64,000 nt of DNA, from NCBI RefSeq assembly GCF_900105835.1, contig NZ_LT629783.1, positions 1,178,001-1,242,000 on the forward strand, read 5' to 3'. Made by a program: the position numbers and the translations under genes. The notes under the pieces are model-generated. The model had not been told where the DNA came from. It was given only the letters and a program-made list of their open reading frames with translations, and made no database searches. Below are positions 1 to 8,618 of the stretch, one piece after another. Source of the DNA: Pseudomonas fragi (GTDB taxonomy: Bacteria > Pseudomonadota > Gammaproteobacteria > Pseudomonadales > Pseudomonadaceae). Numbering within the stretch: the first letter of the stretch is position 1; each line of letters starts with the position of its first letter.

Positions 1-229
1 GGTCTTTGCGGCCTTCGTATTTGGTTTGAGCGGCCGTTGGGCCCCAGATTTCCTTGACGTATTTGAGCTGGCCAGACTCATGGCCAATCTGCGCGATAAA
101 CGCGGCTACGCGCTTGGGGCCAATGATCTGGTAATGCCCCATCGCGGCGTTGAGTACCGGAACAAAAACGCCGGCAACTGGGCCAGCGTTGGGGAGAATC
201 TGCAGGAGTTGTTGCTGGGTAATCGACAT
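1..229 (-). CDS. GH19 chitinase-like endolysin, N-terminal part (cut by window edge)
   Basis: Peptidoglycan-degrading lysis enzyme of prophage A; only the first 76 residues lie in the window. They match the start of the complete endolysin at 47037-47570 almost residue for residue, including the start MSITQQQLLQ, the AFIAQIGHESGQ segment that carries the GH19 catalytic-type glutamate, and KYVKEIWGPT. The ATG lies at 229. It sits downstream of the tail gene gpD and follows a terminator hairpin, the same order as in prophage B. GH19 endolysins cut the MurNAc-GlcNAc backbone. The partner spanin genes should lie to the left of the window. Confidence 0.85.
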   Translation of the reverse strand, partial: MSITQQQLLQILPNAGPVAGVFVPVLNAAMGHYQIIGPKRVAAFIAQIGHESGQLKYVKEIWGPTAAQTKYEGRKD

Positions 230-241
230 AAGTTGCCCTTA

Positions 242-268
242 CGAAAAAGCCCGCGCAAGGCGGGCTGG
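242..268 (-). terminator. Rho-independent terminator after gpD
   Basis: Read on the minus strand there is a GC-rich stem (AGCCCGCC...GCGGGCT) followed by a T run. It lies between the gpD stop and the endolysin start, and an equivalent hairpin sits at the same place in prophage B (47583-47607). Confidence 0.6.
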
Positions 269-285
269 GAGTGGGGGTTTTCGGG

Positions 286-1323
286 TTAGAGTTGAACGAT
301 TTTCAGGGTCTTCTGAGGCTTCTTGCCTTTGACCTTGGCCTTGCCCTTCTTGCCGGCATTGCACTCGATCGTCGTCGACCAGCCGGATTGGGTGAAAACT
401 TGTTCCTGGGAGTCCACCAGATACTCGCCATCGAGCCCGTCCTTGAACCCCTGCGCGTTGATCATCCGCTCTGCGAACAGATCAGAACGCCCGGGCATTT
501 CCAGCCGCACACCGGCCGTGGAACGATTGAACGCGGCCAAGCGCGCCTTGGCGGCCTGCTCTGCGGCCGTCTTGTTCGGGTGGATATGCCGATCGGTATG
601 CACCGGCGGAAGGCCGTCCGGAGCGTCGTCGTTGTTCAGATTCACCACCGCCAGTTTGCCGGTGGCTTTGTCCTGGTACTTGGTGCTCACAGCCTTGTGG
701 GTCGAGCGATCGCCCAGCCGAAAGCTGTAGCGGCTGACGTCCGTTTTGTTGATGGTCACGACGCCCAGCGTCTTGCCGCTGGCCGTGACACCGCCCTGAC
801 GCGGCATAACGATCAACTTGCCGTCAGCGATCTTGGCCGTGCAGTCATGCAGCCGGGCCAAGCGGGTAATAAAGTTAAAGTCCGACTCACCCAACTGGTC
901 AGCCCGGGGCACGATAGTGGCCACCGTACAGGCCGGCTCCCAGCCGTTACGCCGCGCCACGGCACTGACGATGGTGGCCAAGCTATCGCCCTCCCAACTG
1001 CCGCTGCGCGTGGTCTTGCCGCTGCCGCGCATATCACTGGCTTTGCCGCGTATCACCAAGGTATCCGGCGGGCCTGACACCTCGACCTCATCGACAACGT
1101 AGCGACCCTCCCGGGACAAGGTCGACCCGGCATAGCCCAGATAGATTTCGATACTGGCACCCCGCGACGGCAACGTCACAGCGCTGTCACGGTCATCAAT
1201 GCGCAACTCAAACTCGTCCGACTCCATCCCCGGCTTGTCCGAGGTACGCAACAGCAACAGCCGGTCGTTGATCATGCGGGTGATATCGCTTCCATCGGCG
1301 ACGATGCGGAAAACGGGCGTCAT
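286..1323 (-). CDS. D: Phage late control / tail protein gpD (P2 D family)
   Basis: About 345 residues, as expected for P2 gpD, a baseplate-hub protein (gp27-like fold) that sits on top of the gpV spike. The ATG at 1323 (MTPVFRIVADG) is preferred over the in-frame codon at 1350 because GGAG lies just upstream and a terminator hairpin occupies 1335-1362. It is last in the tail gene order U-X-D, as in P2. The C-terminus is lysine-rich (GKKGKAKVKGKK). A nearly identical copy lies at 47627-48664. In P2 relatives this protein was called late control because of its original genetic designation; the structural role is the likely one. Confidence 0.9.
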   Translation of the reverse strand: MTPVFRIVADGSDITRMINDRLLLLRTSDKPGMESDEFELRIDDRDSAVTLPSRGASIEIYLGYAGSTLSREGRYVVDEVEVSGPPDTLVIRGKASDMRGSGKTTRSGSWEGDSLATIVSAVARRNGWEPACTVATIVPRADQLGESDFNFITRLARLHDCTAKIADGKLIVMPRQGGVTASGKTLGVVTINKTDVSRYSFRLGDRSTHKAVSTKYQDKATGKLAVVNLNNDDAPDGLPPVHTDRHIHPNKTAAEQAAKARLAAFNRSTAGVRLEMPGRSDLFAERMINAQGFKDGLDGEYLVDSQEQVFTQSGWSTTIECNAGKKGKAKVKGKKPQKTLKIVQL

Positions 1324-1334
1324 ATCCAGCTCCA

Positions 1335-1362
1335 ACAAAAAGCCCCGCACAAAGGCGGGGCT
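1335..1362 (-). terminator. Terminator-like hairpin between gpX and gpD
   Basis: The minus-strand RNA would form GCCCCGCC/GGCGGGGC-type pairing followed by TTTTT. It lies inside the tail operon, so it probably attenuates or stabilises 3' ends rather than ending the operon. It is conserved at 48677-48705. Confidence 0.5.
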
Positions 1363-1376
1363 CAGGTTTTAAGGTG

Positions 1377-1390
1377 CGTTACGCGTAACG
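1377..1390. repeat. Perfect 14-bp palindrome CGTTACGCGTAACG
   Basis: The core GTTACGCGTAAC recurs at 5079-5090, 14120-14131 and 48719-48730. One-mismatch or decayed versions lie at 61812-61823 and around 52418. This copy is intergenic between gpX and gpD. Its function is not known. Confidence 0.6.
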
Positions 1391-1391
1391 A

Positions 1392-1601
1392 TCAGCTCCA
1401 GAGCTGGACGGCCTGCTCATCGCTGGCCAGCGCCAAGTCCGGCAACACGATCAGCACACCACCACGATACGGCTCCGGCTCGGCGGCCAGCCCGGGGTTG
1501 GCTTCCAGCACCGCCTCCACGCTGCCGTTGAGGTGCCCATAGGCGTTGTGGCAAATGGTGTAGAGTTTGTCGCCGTCAAGCGTTCTGCAGGTCTTCGCCA
1601 T
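1392..1601 (-). CDS. X: Tail protein X (P2 gpX family, LysM-like)
   Basis: This 69-residue protein has a LysM-like pattern (GDKLYTICHNAYG, VLEANPGLA, LPDL), typical of P2 gpX, a small baseplate/tail-tip protein. Its start overlaps the end of the preceding U-like gene by 26 bases, which suggests translational coupling. The prophage B copy at 48733-48942 differs at only a few residues. Confidence 0.88.
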   Translation of the reverse strand: MAKTCRTLDGDKLYTICHNAYGHLNGSVEAVLEANPGLAAEPEPYRGGVLIVLPDLALASDEQAVQLWS

Positions 1602-2421
1602 AACGGACGAACTCCAAACTAAAGCCCTGCTTGCGGGGAATTCCGCCCTGCAGGAACGCGCTTTGGTCCTCAGTGATCGAGGTCAGGCACCAATCCCCCA
1701 GGACGTAGCCATAGCCCGTGGTCAGGCCCAAAGGCACCAACAACCCACCAATACTGCGCAGGGTGTCCAGTTGCTTGAGGCCACCCCGGTGCCCGGGAAA
1801 GATCGAACCCTTGAGGGTGATTTTGTCGTCACCCATGCCCACCGCCTGCTGTGCCGGCCGCCGCATCAGGCGCTCTTGCGAGGCCCAGCGAAAGCCGCTC
1901 TGGCGGTTCAGTTCTTCAAAGGCCGCCGTGTCCAGGTTGAAGTAGTACGTTGGCGCTTCGTGCTTGTGCGGCTGCAGGATCAGCAAGTGAGGGAACGGCT
2001 TCACCGCTTCCACCGCCGGCGTGGTGTCCGTCGCAAAAATGCTGGTCGGCAGGATGTTGCCCAGTGCGGGATTGATCTTGCCGGCAATCTGGTTGATCGC
2101 GTTTTTTGCCCGGGTTGCCTGCTCTCCCAGTACCTCCAGCCGCTGCTCGATCTGCGAGGCGGCGCGGGTGGCTTGGTTGTAGACCGCGACCACCGACCCC
2201 ACTTTGGCCTGCGCCGCGCTGATACTGCGCATGACCCGCTGCAGCTTTTCTCCGACCATCGGCCCAATGACCGGCAGGGTCTCCAGCTCAGAGGCCGCGC
2301 CGGTCATTTCACTGATTGCGCCGTTTACCGGCCCCATCATGCCGTCAAGGTTGCGCCGTCCTGCCTCCCCGGCCGTGGCCAAGTAACTGACCGTGCTTTG
2401 CATCTGCTCCATATAAGCCAT
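1576..2421 (-). CDS. U: Tail protein gpU-like, with long N-terminal helical extension
   Basis: This 281-residue protein has two parts. Residues about 1-130 are helical and rich in Ala/Gln and resemble a tape-measure tail segment. Residues about 135-281 match the P2 gpU tail protein (HKHEAPTYYFNLDTAAFEELNRQ; GLTTGYGYVLGDWCLTSITEDQSAFLQGGIPRKQGFSLEF). P2 gpU itself is only about 160 residues, so this is the extended form. A strong Shine-Dalgarno (AAGGAGGTGAT) abuts the ATG. It lies between the tape measure gene and gpX, as expected. Confidence 0.82.
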   Translation of the reverse strand: MAYMEQMQSTVSYLATAGEAGRRNLDGMMGPVNGAISEMTGAASELETLPVIGPMVGEKLQRVMRSISAAQAKVGSVVAVYNQATRAASQIEQRLEVLGEQATRAKNAINQIAGKINPALGNILPTSIFATDTTPAVEAVKPFPHLLILQPHKHEAPTYYFNLDTAAFEELNRQSGFRWASQERLMRRPAQQAVGMGDDKITLKGSIFPGHRGGLKQLDTLRSIGGLLVPLGLTTGYGYVLGDWCLTSITEDQSAFLQGGIPRKQGFSLEFVRYGEDLQNA

Positions 2422-2430
2422 ATCACCTCC

Positions 2431-5067
2431 TTACCCGGTATGTGGGGCGTCGTATAACTTGCGGTCATTGGCCCGGCGGGCGTTGTCTTCCATCTGCCGG
2501 GCGAAGTCATTCAAATGGCCCTGCATCATGGGTTGCAGCTTGCGCATCAGCTCGTCGGGGTCTTTCACATCACCCTGAACCGTAATCGGCATATGCGGGG
2601 CAAAAGTGAACTTCTGATCGATCGGCGCCGGCTTGGATTCAGACTTGAGCACCAAAGGCGACGGGGCTTGTGACCGACCGGACTGCGCGCTCATCGAGCG
2701 CACCACATCACCCGGCTCTGCATCGCTGCCAAACAGCGACTTGGCAAACGACGTTTTACCGAACATACCGCCCACGGTGTCGCCACCCATACCCCCCAGG
2801 AACGCGCCGACCAGCCCGCCCATCGCCGTGCCAATGATCGGAACCACGGAGCCGATCGCCGCACCGGCAGCAGCACCGGCCATAGTGCCCGCCAGTCCGC
2901 CTGCAGCTCCACCGTAACCCTCGGCCTTCTCTTCGGCCGTTTTTGCCGTGGTGTAGGTATCAAATGCCTTGATGCCCGCCTCAAATAGCGAGCCGGCAGG
3001 GATGGCTTTCCCCGCCTTGCTGATAGTGCCCACGGCGTTCATCAATCGAGCGCCCAAACGCGGCGGTACGGGTGGCGGTGCCGGCGGGCGTGGCGGCCCT
3101 CGGCGCCGCGATCGACGCCCACCGCGACCTCCACCACCCGGGCCACCGCCGCCGATTTCCCGGGCGTTGACCACAAAGACCTTCTGCGTATGGTCAGGCC
3201 CGGCCTCATCGTCTCCGCCCTTCGCCTCCCGGATCACATCGAGCAGCTTCAGCCCAGTTTCGACCGGGTCCAGCTTGGTATCAGCAGCGCCCTCACCCTC
3301 GGCCGCCTCATCCTTGCGGCCCATCAGCGCATTGAGGCCTGCCGAGACCAGCGACTTGACCGCGTCCCCCTTGCCGTCCCCGTCATCATCACCACCGCCC
3401 AGTGCGTCCTTGGTGTTGGTGACAAAGACCGACTGCACGCCGGCACGACCTGCACCGCCACCACCGCCCAATCCGCCCCGGGCCAGATTGACCAGCCCCC
3501 GGCCAATCTTGAGCGCGCCCAGCAGACTGGTCACGACGCTGGCACCGGTGGCCAGAGCCGTCAGCCCCATCACCAGCTTGGGCGACTCGTCCGACAGCTT
3601 GGTGATGCCCTTGACCACCGTGGTCAGCCCAGTGGCGACCGCATCCGTAACGGGCCGAATGGCATCGCCCACGCTGCGCATGGCATCGTTGCCCGCCTGA
3701 ATCGTCTCGGCCCATTTTTGCGATGAGGTATCGCGCCGTTCCGACAGGTTTTTGTCGAGGATGCCCGAGGCGCCTGCCGCCTCATTTTTAAGCTGCTCGT
3801 ACAGCGCCTTGTTCTGCACATAGGCAGTCAGCGCCGACTTGACCTGCATGTCCGCAAAGATATCGCCGGTGCGCAGGGCCTGCTCCAGACTGCTGAGCAT
3901 GGCCTTGGCTTTTTCCGGGTTCGCCTCTTTACTGATCTGGGCCGTGGCCTCGGCCATCTTGGCCGCTTTCTTCGGGTCGGTGGCCTCGATGTACCGCTTG
4001 GCCAACCCAAAACTGGCCTCCAGCGTGGACATGCCTCCCTGAATGCCGGTGTTTAGCGAGCCCTGATAATCAATACCGGCCTTCTTGTAGGCATCCACTA
4101 CTTCGCCGGAACCGATTTTCTCCATCCAGTTTTTCAGGTTGTTGGCCGCCTCGTCGGAGGTGCCGGCGGTTTTCATCTGCACTTGAAGCATCGCACCCAG
4201 TTGCGTCACGGCGTCCATGCCAGTGATGCCCTGTTTCTGCATACTTGCGAGCAGTTGCGGGAACCAACGCGCCATGTCGCTGGCTTCAAAGCTGCCCGCC
4301 TGCCCTTGGAATGCCACCGCCTCCAGCGCCTTTTCCAGCACCTTGGGGTCGGTGATATTGGCGTTACTCTGCAGTGCTTGGATCATCTTGGCGGTATCGA
4401 CACCAGACGAGCCCTGCCCGACGACGAACTTGGCCGCCACCGGCGCAAACTCCATCGCCTGCTTAAGGTCCATCCCCGCGCCGACCAACTGGTTAACCAC
4501 ATCAGCCACTTCGTTGCGGCCCATGCCGATATCGTTCGACGTCGCGATGATGCTGCGCGACATGTCGGCCTCTTGCGCCGAACGGGCCACCCCGGCCTTG
4601 ATCGCAATGTCCCGGATAATCGCCTGATAATCGGCGCTGACCTTGGCGGTTACGGCCACCATACCGGTGGCCACGACCCCCTGCGCTACTCCTGCGCGCA
4701 CCTGCTGCTTGCCCTGATCGATCTGGCCAAAGCCTTTGGCCTTCAGCTCAGCGCTACGGCCGGCGCGGCCAAGGCGCTCGTACTCCCGAGACAACCGGCC
4801 GACTTCCACGCCTTCCTTGCGCAGCACCCCCAGGTTCCGCTCCAGTCGGTTCTTGAGTGCTTGCGCGCCCTTCTCGCCTTCAGCGTGGGCCTTTTTCCAC
4901 TCATCGCGCAGGCGCATGGTTTCGCCGATCGTGCTCTGCAGAACCCGGGCTTTCTTGCCTTGCTCACTGAGCTTTTTGACGCGGCTTTCAACGTCTTTAA
5001 AAGCAGCGCCCACGGTCGAGCTTACGGCCCCGCCGATCACCAGACCGAGCTGCATTTTATTTGCCAT
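2431..5067 (-). CDS. T: Phage tail tape measure protein
   Basis: This 878-residue protein is by far the longest of the tail operon and sits directly after the E/E' chaperone genes, the canonical tape-measure position. Residues 1-130 are charged and helical (coiled coil), residues about 130-450 carry the TP901-type core (AQEADMSRSIIATSNDIGMGRNEVADVVNQL region), and residues about 740-800 are a Gly/Ala-rich hydrophobic membrane-active segment. A basic proline-rich linker (GRRSRRRGPPRPPAPPP) lies near residue 655. It sets tail length and is likely ejected with the DNA. The paralogue at 49772-52405 is one residue shorter. Confidence 0.9.
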   Translation of the reverse strand: MANKMQLGLVIGGAVSSTVGAAFKDVESRVKKLSEQGKKARVLQSTIGETMRLRDEWKKAHAEGEKGAQALKNRLERNLGVLRKEGVEVGRLSREYERLGRAGRSAELKAKGFGQIDQGKQQVRAGVAQGVVATGMVAVTAKVSADYQAIIRDIAIKAGVARSAQEADMSRSIIATSNDIGMGRNEVADVVNQLVGAGMDLKQAMEFAPVAAKFVVGQGSSGVDTAKMIQALQSNANITDPKVLEKALEAVAFQGQAGSFEASDMARWFPQLLASMQKQGITGMDAVTQLGAMLQVQMKTAGTSDEAANNLKNWMEKIGSGEVVDAYKKAGIDYQGSLNTGIQGGMSTLEASFGLAKRYIEATDPKKAAKMAEATAQISKEANPEKAKAMLSSLEQALRTGDIFADMQVKSALTAYVQNKALYEQLKNEAAGASGILDKNLSERRDTSSQKWAETIQAGNDAMRSVGDAIRPVTDAVATGLTTVVKGITKLSDESPKLVMGLTALATGASVVTSLLGALKIGRGLVNLARGGLGGGGGAGRAGVQSVFVTNTKDALGGGDDDGDGKGDAVKSLVSAGLNALMGRKDEAAEGEGAADTKLDPVETGLKLLDVIREAKGGDDEAGPDHTQKVFVVNAREIGGGGPGGGGRGGRRSRRRGPPRPPAPPPVPPRLGARLMNAVGTISKAGKAIPAGSLFEAGIKAFDTYTTAKTAEEKAEGYGGAAGGLAGTMAGAAAGAAIGSVVPIIGTAMGGLVGAFLGGMGGDTVGGMFGKTSFAKSLFGSDAEPGDVVRSMSAQSGRSQAPSPLVLKSESKPAPIDQKFTFAPHMPITVQGDVKDPDELMRKLQPMMQGHLNDFARQMEDNARRANDRKLYDAPHTG

Positions 5068-5078
5068 AGGAATGCCCT

Positions 5079-5090
5079 GTTACGCGTAAC
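5079..5090. repeat. 12-bp palindrome GTTACGCGTAAC
   Basis: Second copy of the dispersed palindrome, in the short gap upstream of the tape measure start. The homologous place in prophage B (about 52418-52429) has a decayed version. Confidence 0.55.
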
Positions 5091-5102
5091 GGAAGGGGTG
5101 GC

Positions 5103-5228
5103 TCAATCCGTGAGCCACCACAGCATGCGGTTAAACGGCATGGTCTCGATCTCACTGGCCGAGAAATGAAACTCCCGGGCCAGATGCTTGGCCGCCGCTT
5201 TAATCGTTGTAGGGGTAAGGTTCATCAT
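5103..5228 (-). CDS. Small tail protein, GpE family (E' part of the tail assembly chaperone)
   Basis: A 40-41 residue reading frame too short for a 60-codon cut-off: MMNLTPTTIKAAAKHLAREF... ending in MLWWLTD, the signature of the P2 GpE family. It overlaps the end of the 111-residue chaperone by 29 bases in the +1 (equivalently -2) frame, so it may be made by re-initiation at the tandem ATGATG or as a frameshift extension. The arrangement is repeated at 52441-52566. Confidence 0.75.
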   Translation of the reverse strand: MMNLTPTTIKAAAKHLAREFHFSASEIETMPFNRMLWWLTD

Positions 5229-5535
5229 CTTCGACCAAGCGAAAATAGCCGGCCTGCAAGCGGTTGTAGTCCACCACCGTCATGCCGGCGATATCCTTGT
5301 CCCCGGCCTGAGTCAGGGAGGCAAACAGGATCAGCTCGCGTTTCTCGGCGTCACCGCCGGACTGGACAGTGGCTTGCTGCACGTCCTTGACGGTTGGGGC
5401 TCGCAGGCTTACTCGGTTGACCTTGATCTGGTTGATTTCGACTGCATTGCGCAAGGTGATGGTGGCACCTTCCTCGGTCAGTTCCAGCCAGCTCGGCAGC
5501 TTCTTGGTAGCGGTTTCAGTAGTGCTCATGTTCAT
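5200..5535 (-). CDS. E: Tail assembly chaperone gpE-like
   Basis: This 111-residue protein lies between the tail tube gene and the tape measure, the position of the tail assembly chaperone in P2 and Mu relatives. It has the features of that family: LPSWLELTEEGATITL, then VSLRAPTVKDVQQA and an acidic C-terminus (VEDDEPYPYND). Together with the overlapping GpE ORF it should bind the tape measure protein during tail assembly. The prophage B copy is 107 residues, lacking four residues near the N-terminus. Confidence 0.82.
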   Translation of the reverse strand: MNMSTTETATKKLPSWLELTEEGATITLRNAVEINQIKVNRVSLRAPTVKDVQQATVQSGGDAEKRELILFASLTQAGDKDIAGMTVVDYNRLQAGYFRLVEDDEPYPYND

Positions 5536-5541
5536 AGTTCC

Positions 5542-6045
5542 TTAGAGGCCCAGGACGTTGCGAACGTCCGCCAGTTGGTCCACGCCATCAATGACGCGTA
5601 CAGCGTTGATCGGGTCGATTTCAAACATGACGCGTCCGTCGATTTCGAGCTTGTAGTAGGTGACGTCCACGGCGTACTTGAACTCGGCTTTGGAGCCGGC
5701 CGACCATTCGCCCGGGTCGACTTCGCGCAGGCCGCCACGCAAGGTGGCCACCACGCCGGTGATTGCGCCTTTCTGACCCTTGAAGGCACCGCGAAACGAC
5801 GCATCAAAACCGGTCTGGTCAAAGGCGCCGAAGTACTTCAGAACCTCACGGCGCACACCGTTGGTGGCAAAGCTGGCCTCCAGCTTTTCCAACCCCATGT
5901 CCATCGCCACCGGGGCATCCATGCCGCCGCCGCGATATTCCTCGGTTTTCACCGTGACCTTGGGCAGGCTCAGGCTTGGCACGTCGCCCTGCAGGCTTTG
6001 GCCGGCGATAAACATGTTGGTGTTAAACAGGGTTTGCGGAATCAT
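5542..6045 (-). CDS. FII: Major tail tube protein (P2 FII family)
   Basis: This 167-residue protein starts at MIPQTLFNTNMF. The longer frame to 6084 is rejected because the paralogue at 52868-53371 begins at the same residue, and because the upstream segment overlaps the sheath gene terminus. Typical FII features are KVTVKTEEYRGGGMDAPV and DPGEWSAGSKAEFKYAVDVTYYKLEIDG. It forms the inner tube of the contractile tail and is co-transcribed 11 bases after the sheath gene. Confidence 0.9.
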   Translation of the reverse strand: MIPQTLFNTNMFIAGQSLQGDVPSLSLPKVTVKTEEYRGGGMDAPVAMDMGLEKLEASFATNGVRREVLKYFGAFDQTGFDASFRGAFKGQKGAITGVVATLRGGLREVDPGEWSAGSKAEFKYAVDVTYYKLEIDGRVMFEIDPINAVRVIDGVDQLADVRNVLGL

Positions 6046-6056
6046 TGAACGCCTCC

Positions 6057-7220
6057 TTAGGCTTCCAGAACTTCGGTCAGCCACTGGTTAGTAACTTCAA
6101 CTTGAAAAATCGGGTTTTCCGCCGGCGGAACATCGGTAAAGCGGATGGTCCAATAAACTTTGCCCTGCTCGATCTGTGTGGCCGTGGTCTTCTCAAGGTC
6201 GGGGTAGACCTCAAAGTTGATAACCGCGCCTTGTGCCTTCAGGTCTCGCATAAAGGCGTTGATCGTCTCGGTGACGTCCTTGACGTAAGTCTTGGTGATG
6301 CCCCGATCGACCGCCCATTTCATGCCCGCTTGAATGGCATCCATGACCATGTCGGTGGTACGCACACGGGTGACAAACGCCCACTTCACATCCGAGGACA
6401 GGGTGCGGTTGCCCCACAAGCGATAGCCGCCGTCACGGATGATGGTGGTGATATTGGCGCCGTTGAGCAGGTTGGCGCGGCAGGTCTTGTCGCCATCCAG
6501 ATACTCGACCGGACGCACCGTGCCGGTGATACCGACAATTTCTTTGTTCGACGGCGACGACCAGAAACCAAAGCGCGAATCGGTCTGCGCGAACAGGCCT
6601 GCAGCGATCGCAGAACCTGGCACCGACACGTCGCCGTTGAGCGCTGTGCTCCACTGCTTGACCGCCGGATCAACCATAAACAGGCGCTTGGAACCGAAGT
6701 TTTCGGCGTAGGCAATCGCCGCCTCGTCGGTAGTGTTCGGGCCGTCAATGATGCCGATCGCCTTCAACTTGCCGGCCAGCACATCCATCGCGGTGGCCAC
6801 CGCTTCCGTGGCGCTGTGCTTGGGCGCAATGACCAGCCGCGGCTGCAGGTTAAACAGGCTCTTGCCGTCCAGCAGCGCCTGCAGGCCGGTACGCGTGCCA
6901 TCGGCTGACACGCCACCAATCACGGCACTGGTCAGCACGGCCGCCTCGGTATCTGCCGGCACACCCACAGCCACGATCGCGGCAGCCGACTGGTTAAAAA
7001 TCGCCTTGCACGCCCGGGTAATGGCCGAGTCAGCACCGAACGCGGCCACCGCTTCGCTCTCACGGGTCAACAGGGTGGGCACGTTGGACTCCACCAGACC
7101 CAGCCCCGGGCTAAAGGTATCGACAATGCCAATGATCGAAGACGAGGGCAGCGCGATGGTGCGGGCGCCGGTCTCGACCAGCGACACGGTAATGCCGTGA
7201 AAGAAGTCGGTAAGACTCAT
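6057..7220 (-). CDS. FI: Contractile tail sheath protein (P2 FI family)
   Basis: This 387-residue protein has the tail sheath signature: N-terminal TDFFHGITVSLVETG, then GTVRPVEYLDG, LWGNRTLSSD, FVTRVRTTDMVMDAIQAGMKWAVDRG, and C-terminal TATQIEQGKVYWTIRFTDVPPAENP. The ATG at 7220 is chosen because the upstream in-frame ATG overlaps the ribosome binding site (GGAG). It is first of the tube/sheath pair, as in P2. The paralogue at 53383-54546 has the same length. Confidence 0.93.
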   Translation of the reverse strand: MSLTDFFHGITVSLVETGARTIALPSSSIIGIVDTFSPGLGLVESNVPTLLTRESEAVAAFGADSAITRACKAIFNQSAAAIVAVGVPADTEAAVLTSAVIGGVSADGTRTGLQALLDGKSLFNLQPRLVIAPKHSATEAVATAMDVLAGKLKAIGIIDGPNTTDEAAIAYAENFGSKRLFMVDPAVKQWSTALNGDVSVPGSAIAAGLFAQTDSRFGFWSSPSNKEIVGITGTVRPVEYLDGDKTCRANLLNGANITTIIRDGGYRLWGNRTLSSDVKWAFVTRVRTTDMVMDAIQAGMKWAVDRGITKTYVKDVTETINAFMRDLKAQGAVINFEVYPDLEKTTATQIEQGKVYWTIRFTDVPPAENPIFQVEVTNQWLTEVLEA

Positions 7221-7231
7221 AATTTTCTCCA

Positions 7232-7262
7232 TAGAAACGAAAAAACCGCCCTATTGGCGGTT
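7232..7262 (-). terminator. Terminator between tail fibre and sheath genes
   Basis: The minus-strand RNA has stem AACCGCC/GGCGGTT followed by TTTTTT. It separates the fibre block from the sheath block; a comparable hairpin lies at 54563-54587 in prophage B. Confidence 0.6.
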
Positions 7263-7286
7263 GCGGTACTGCGTTGAAACCTGTGT

Positions 7287-8597
7287 TTACATCGGTGTGA
7301 CGCGATACCCGACCGCGATCCAGCGAAAGCCGAATTGCTGAACCAGAGGGGTATATTCTGTGAAGCTCAGCAGGCAGTCCGTGGCTGTTATGTTTTGTTC
7401 GTTCAACGTACACGTCACCGACGCGGCCGAAACAACACCGCCGGGATACTGCGTAACCACCGGAATAACGATAAAAGGCTTGGTATCGAACGGATAAGTA
7501 AAAACAACCTTTGCGTTGAGCATGCCACCGGGCAAGTCCCCCATCCACCGGCTGCCCCACTGCACAAAAAAACCGGTGTCCTTATCCCACCAGTAACCCG
7601 CCGGGTCGTGATACAAGCTCGAAGGCACACCGGCCCCTAGGGCGGTGCGGGCTGCAGCCGGCGTATCACCACCAGTGCCTCCCCGCACGATCGGCAAAAT
7701 GCCGCTGCTCAACTTGCCGGTGTCCAGCGCGGCCAGAGCCAACTGGATGTTGACGTCGCCACTGCCGTCGAACCACCCCATGCCCGTGGCAGCGCCGCCA
7801 AAGGTCAGCGCCCGACCGGTCTGCAACTTGGTCGCCGTACCGGCGTTGGCCGAGGTCGGGCGGCTCAAGGTACCGGTGGTAATCTTGCTGGCATCCAGCG
7901 CCGGAATATCCCCCTGAATCAGCGACTGGGCGCCAGTCACCAGCCCCTTGGCGTTTACCGTGACCTTGCTGTAAGTCCCGGCCGCCACACCCGAATCGGC
8001 AAGGGTCATCGGGATATCAATGTCGCCACTGCCGTCGAAAAAACCCTGCCCCGTCACCGCACCTTTGTAGGTCAGAAACCGGCCGGCATACAGCTTGCTT
8101 GCCGAGCTTGCATTGCCCTTGGTGATTTCTTCACGCACGGTCGACAGGGTCGCCGTGACCAGCGTCGGATCGTCCTGAATCGTGATATTGGCCGTGCTGC
8201 TGACGAGGATCTGCAGGCGGATGCCTTGGGTACGGCCGGTGCCCTGAGCCAGTGTCGGCTTGTAGGTCGGCGGGTAGCTGGCCACTGCCACCAGTGCGCC
8301 GGTCGAGTCATACAAGCCGACCTCACGCACCCACCAACCGCCGATATCGGACGGCAGGATCAACTCGGCGCTGATCACCGGCCGATCGGCCCGCACCGTC
8401 AAACGGTTGAGCTTGAGTCGCACGTTCTCGTGGATCAGCTTTTTCTGCAGCTTGGATGGGATCGGTGTTACGCCATTACCATCGCCGACGCCCATATGGG
8501 TGATGTTCCAGGGCGTACCGCTTGCGATCGCCTTGGCCTGCTGCGCCGCGCCAACATCCGTTAGCATGGCGATATACAACGTGTTTTGCTCTGCCAT
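7287..8597 (-). CDS. Tail fibre protein (gpH-like, DUF3751-type N-terminus)
   Basis: This 436-residue protein has an N-terminal phage tail-collar type domain (NITHMGVGDGNGVTPIPS, GGWWVREVGLYDSTGALVAVA), a central stretch of imperfect repeats ending in FDGSGD (around residues 180-300), and a C-terminal domain with WGSRWMGDLPGG and GFRWIAVGYRVTPM. These are the usual parts of a P2-type fibre that attaches to the baseplate by its N-terminus and binds receptor with its C-terminus. No dedicated fibre-assembly chaperone follows it, unlike in prophage B. Confidence 0.8.
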   Translation of the reverse strand: MAEQNTLYIAMLTDVGAAQQAKAIASGTPWNITHMGVGDGNGVTPIPSKLQKKLIHENVRLKLNRLTVRADRPVISAELILPSDIGGWWVREVGLYDSTGALVAVASYPPTYKPTLAQGTGRTQGIRLQILVSSTANITIQDDPTLVTATLSTVREEITKGNASSASKLYAGRFLTYKGAVTGQGFFDGSGDIDIPMTLADSGVAAGTYSKVTVNAKGLVTGAQSLIQGDIPALDASKITTGTLSRPTSANAGTATKLQTGRALTFGGAATGMGWFDGSGDVNIQLALAALDTGKLSSGILPIVRGGTGGDTPAAARTALGAGVPSSLYHDPAGYWWDKDTGFFVQWGSRWMGDLPGGMLNAKVVFTYPFDTKPFIVIPVVTQYPGGVVSAASVTCTLNEQNITATDCLLSFTEYTPLVQQFGFRWIAVGYRVTPM

Positions 8598-8618
8598 GAA
8601 TGTGCCTAATTGAGTGAG

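Noticed and set aside
271..5169. Long plus-strand frames opposite the tail genes (for example 271-1077, 1567-2457, 4183-5169)
   Set aside because: GC-rich antisense shadows of gpD, U and the tape measure gene; they recur at the same positions opposite the prophage B copies.
5103..5228. +1 programmed frameshift at CCC-TAC
   Set aside because: The slippery codon is not conserved in the prophage B copy (GCC-TAC), so it is not claimed as the mechanism.
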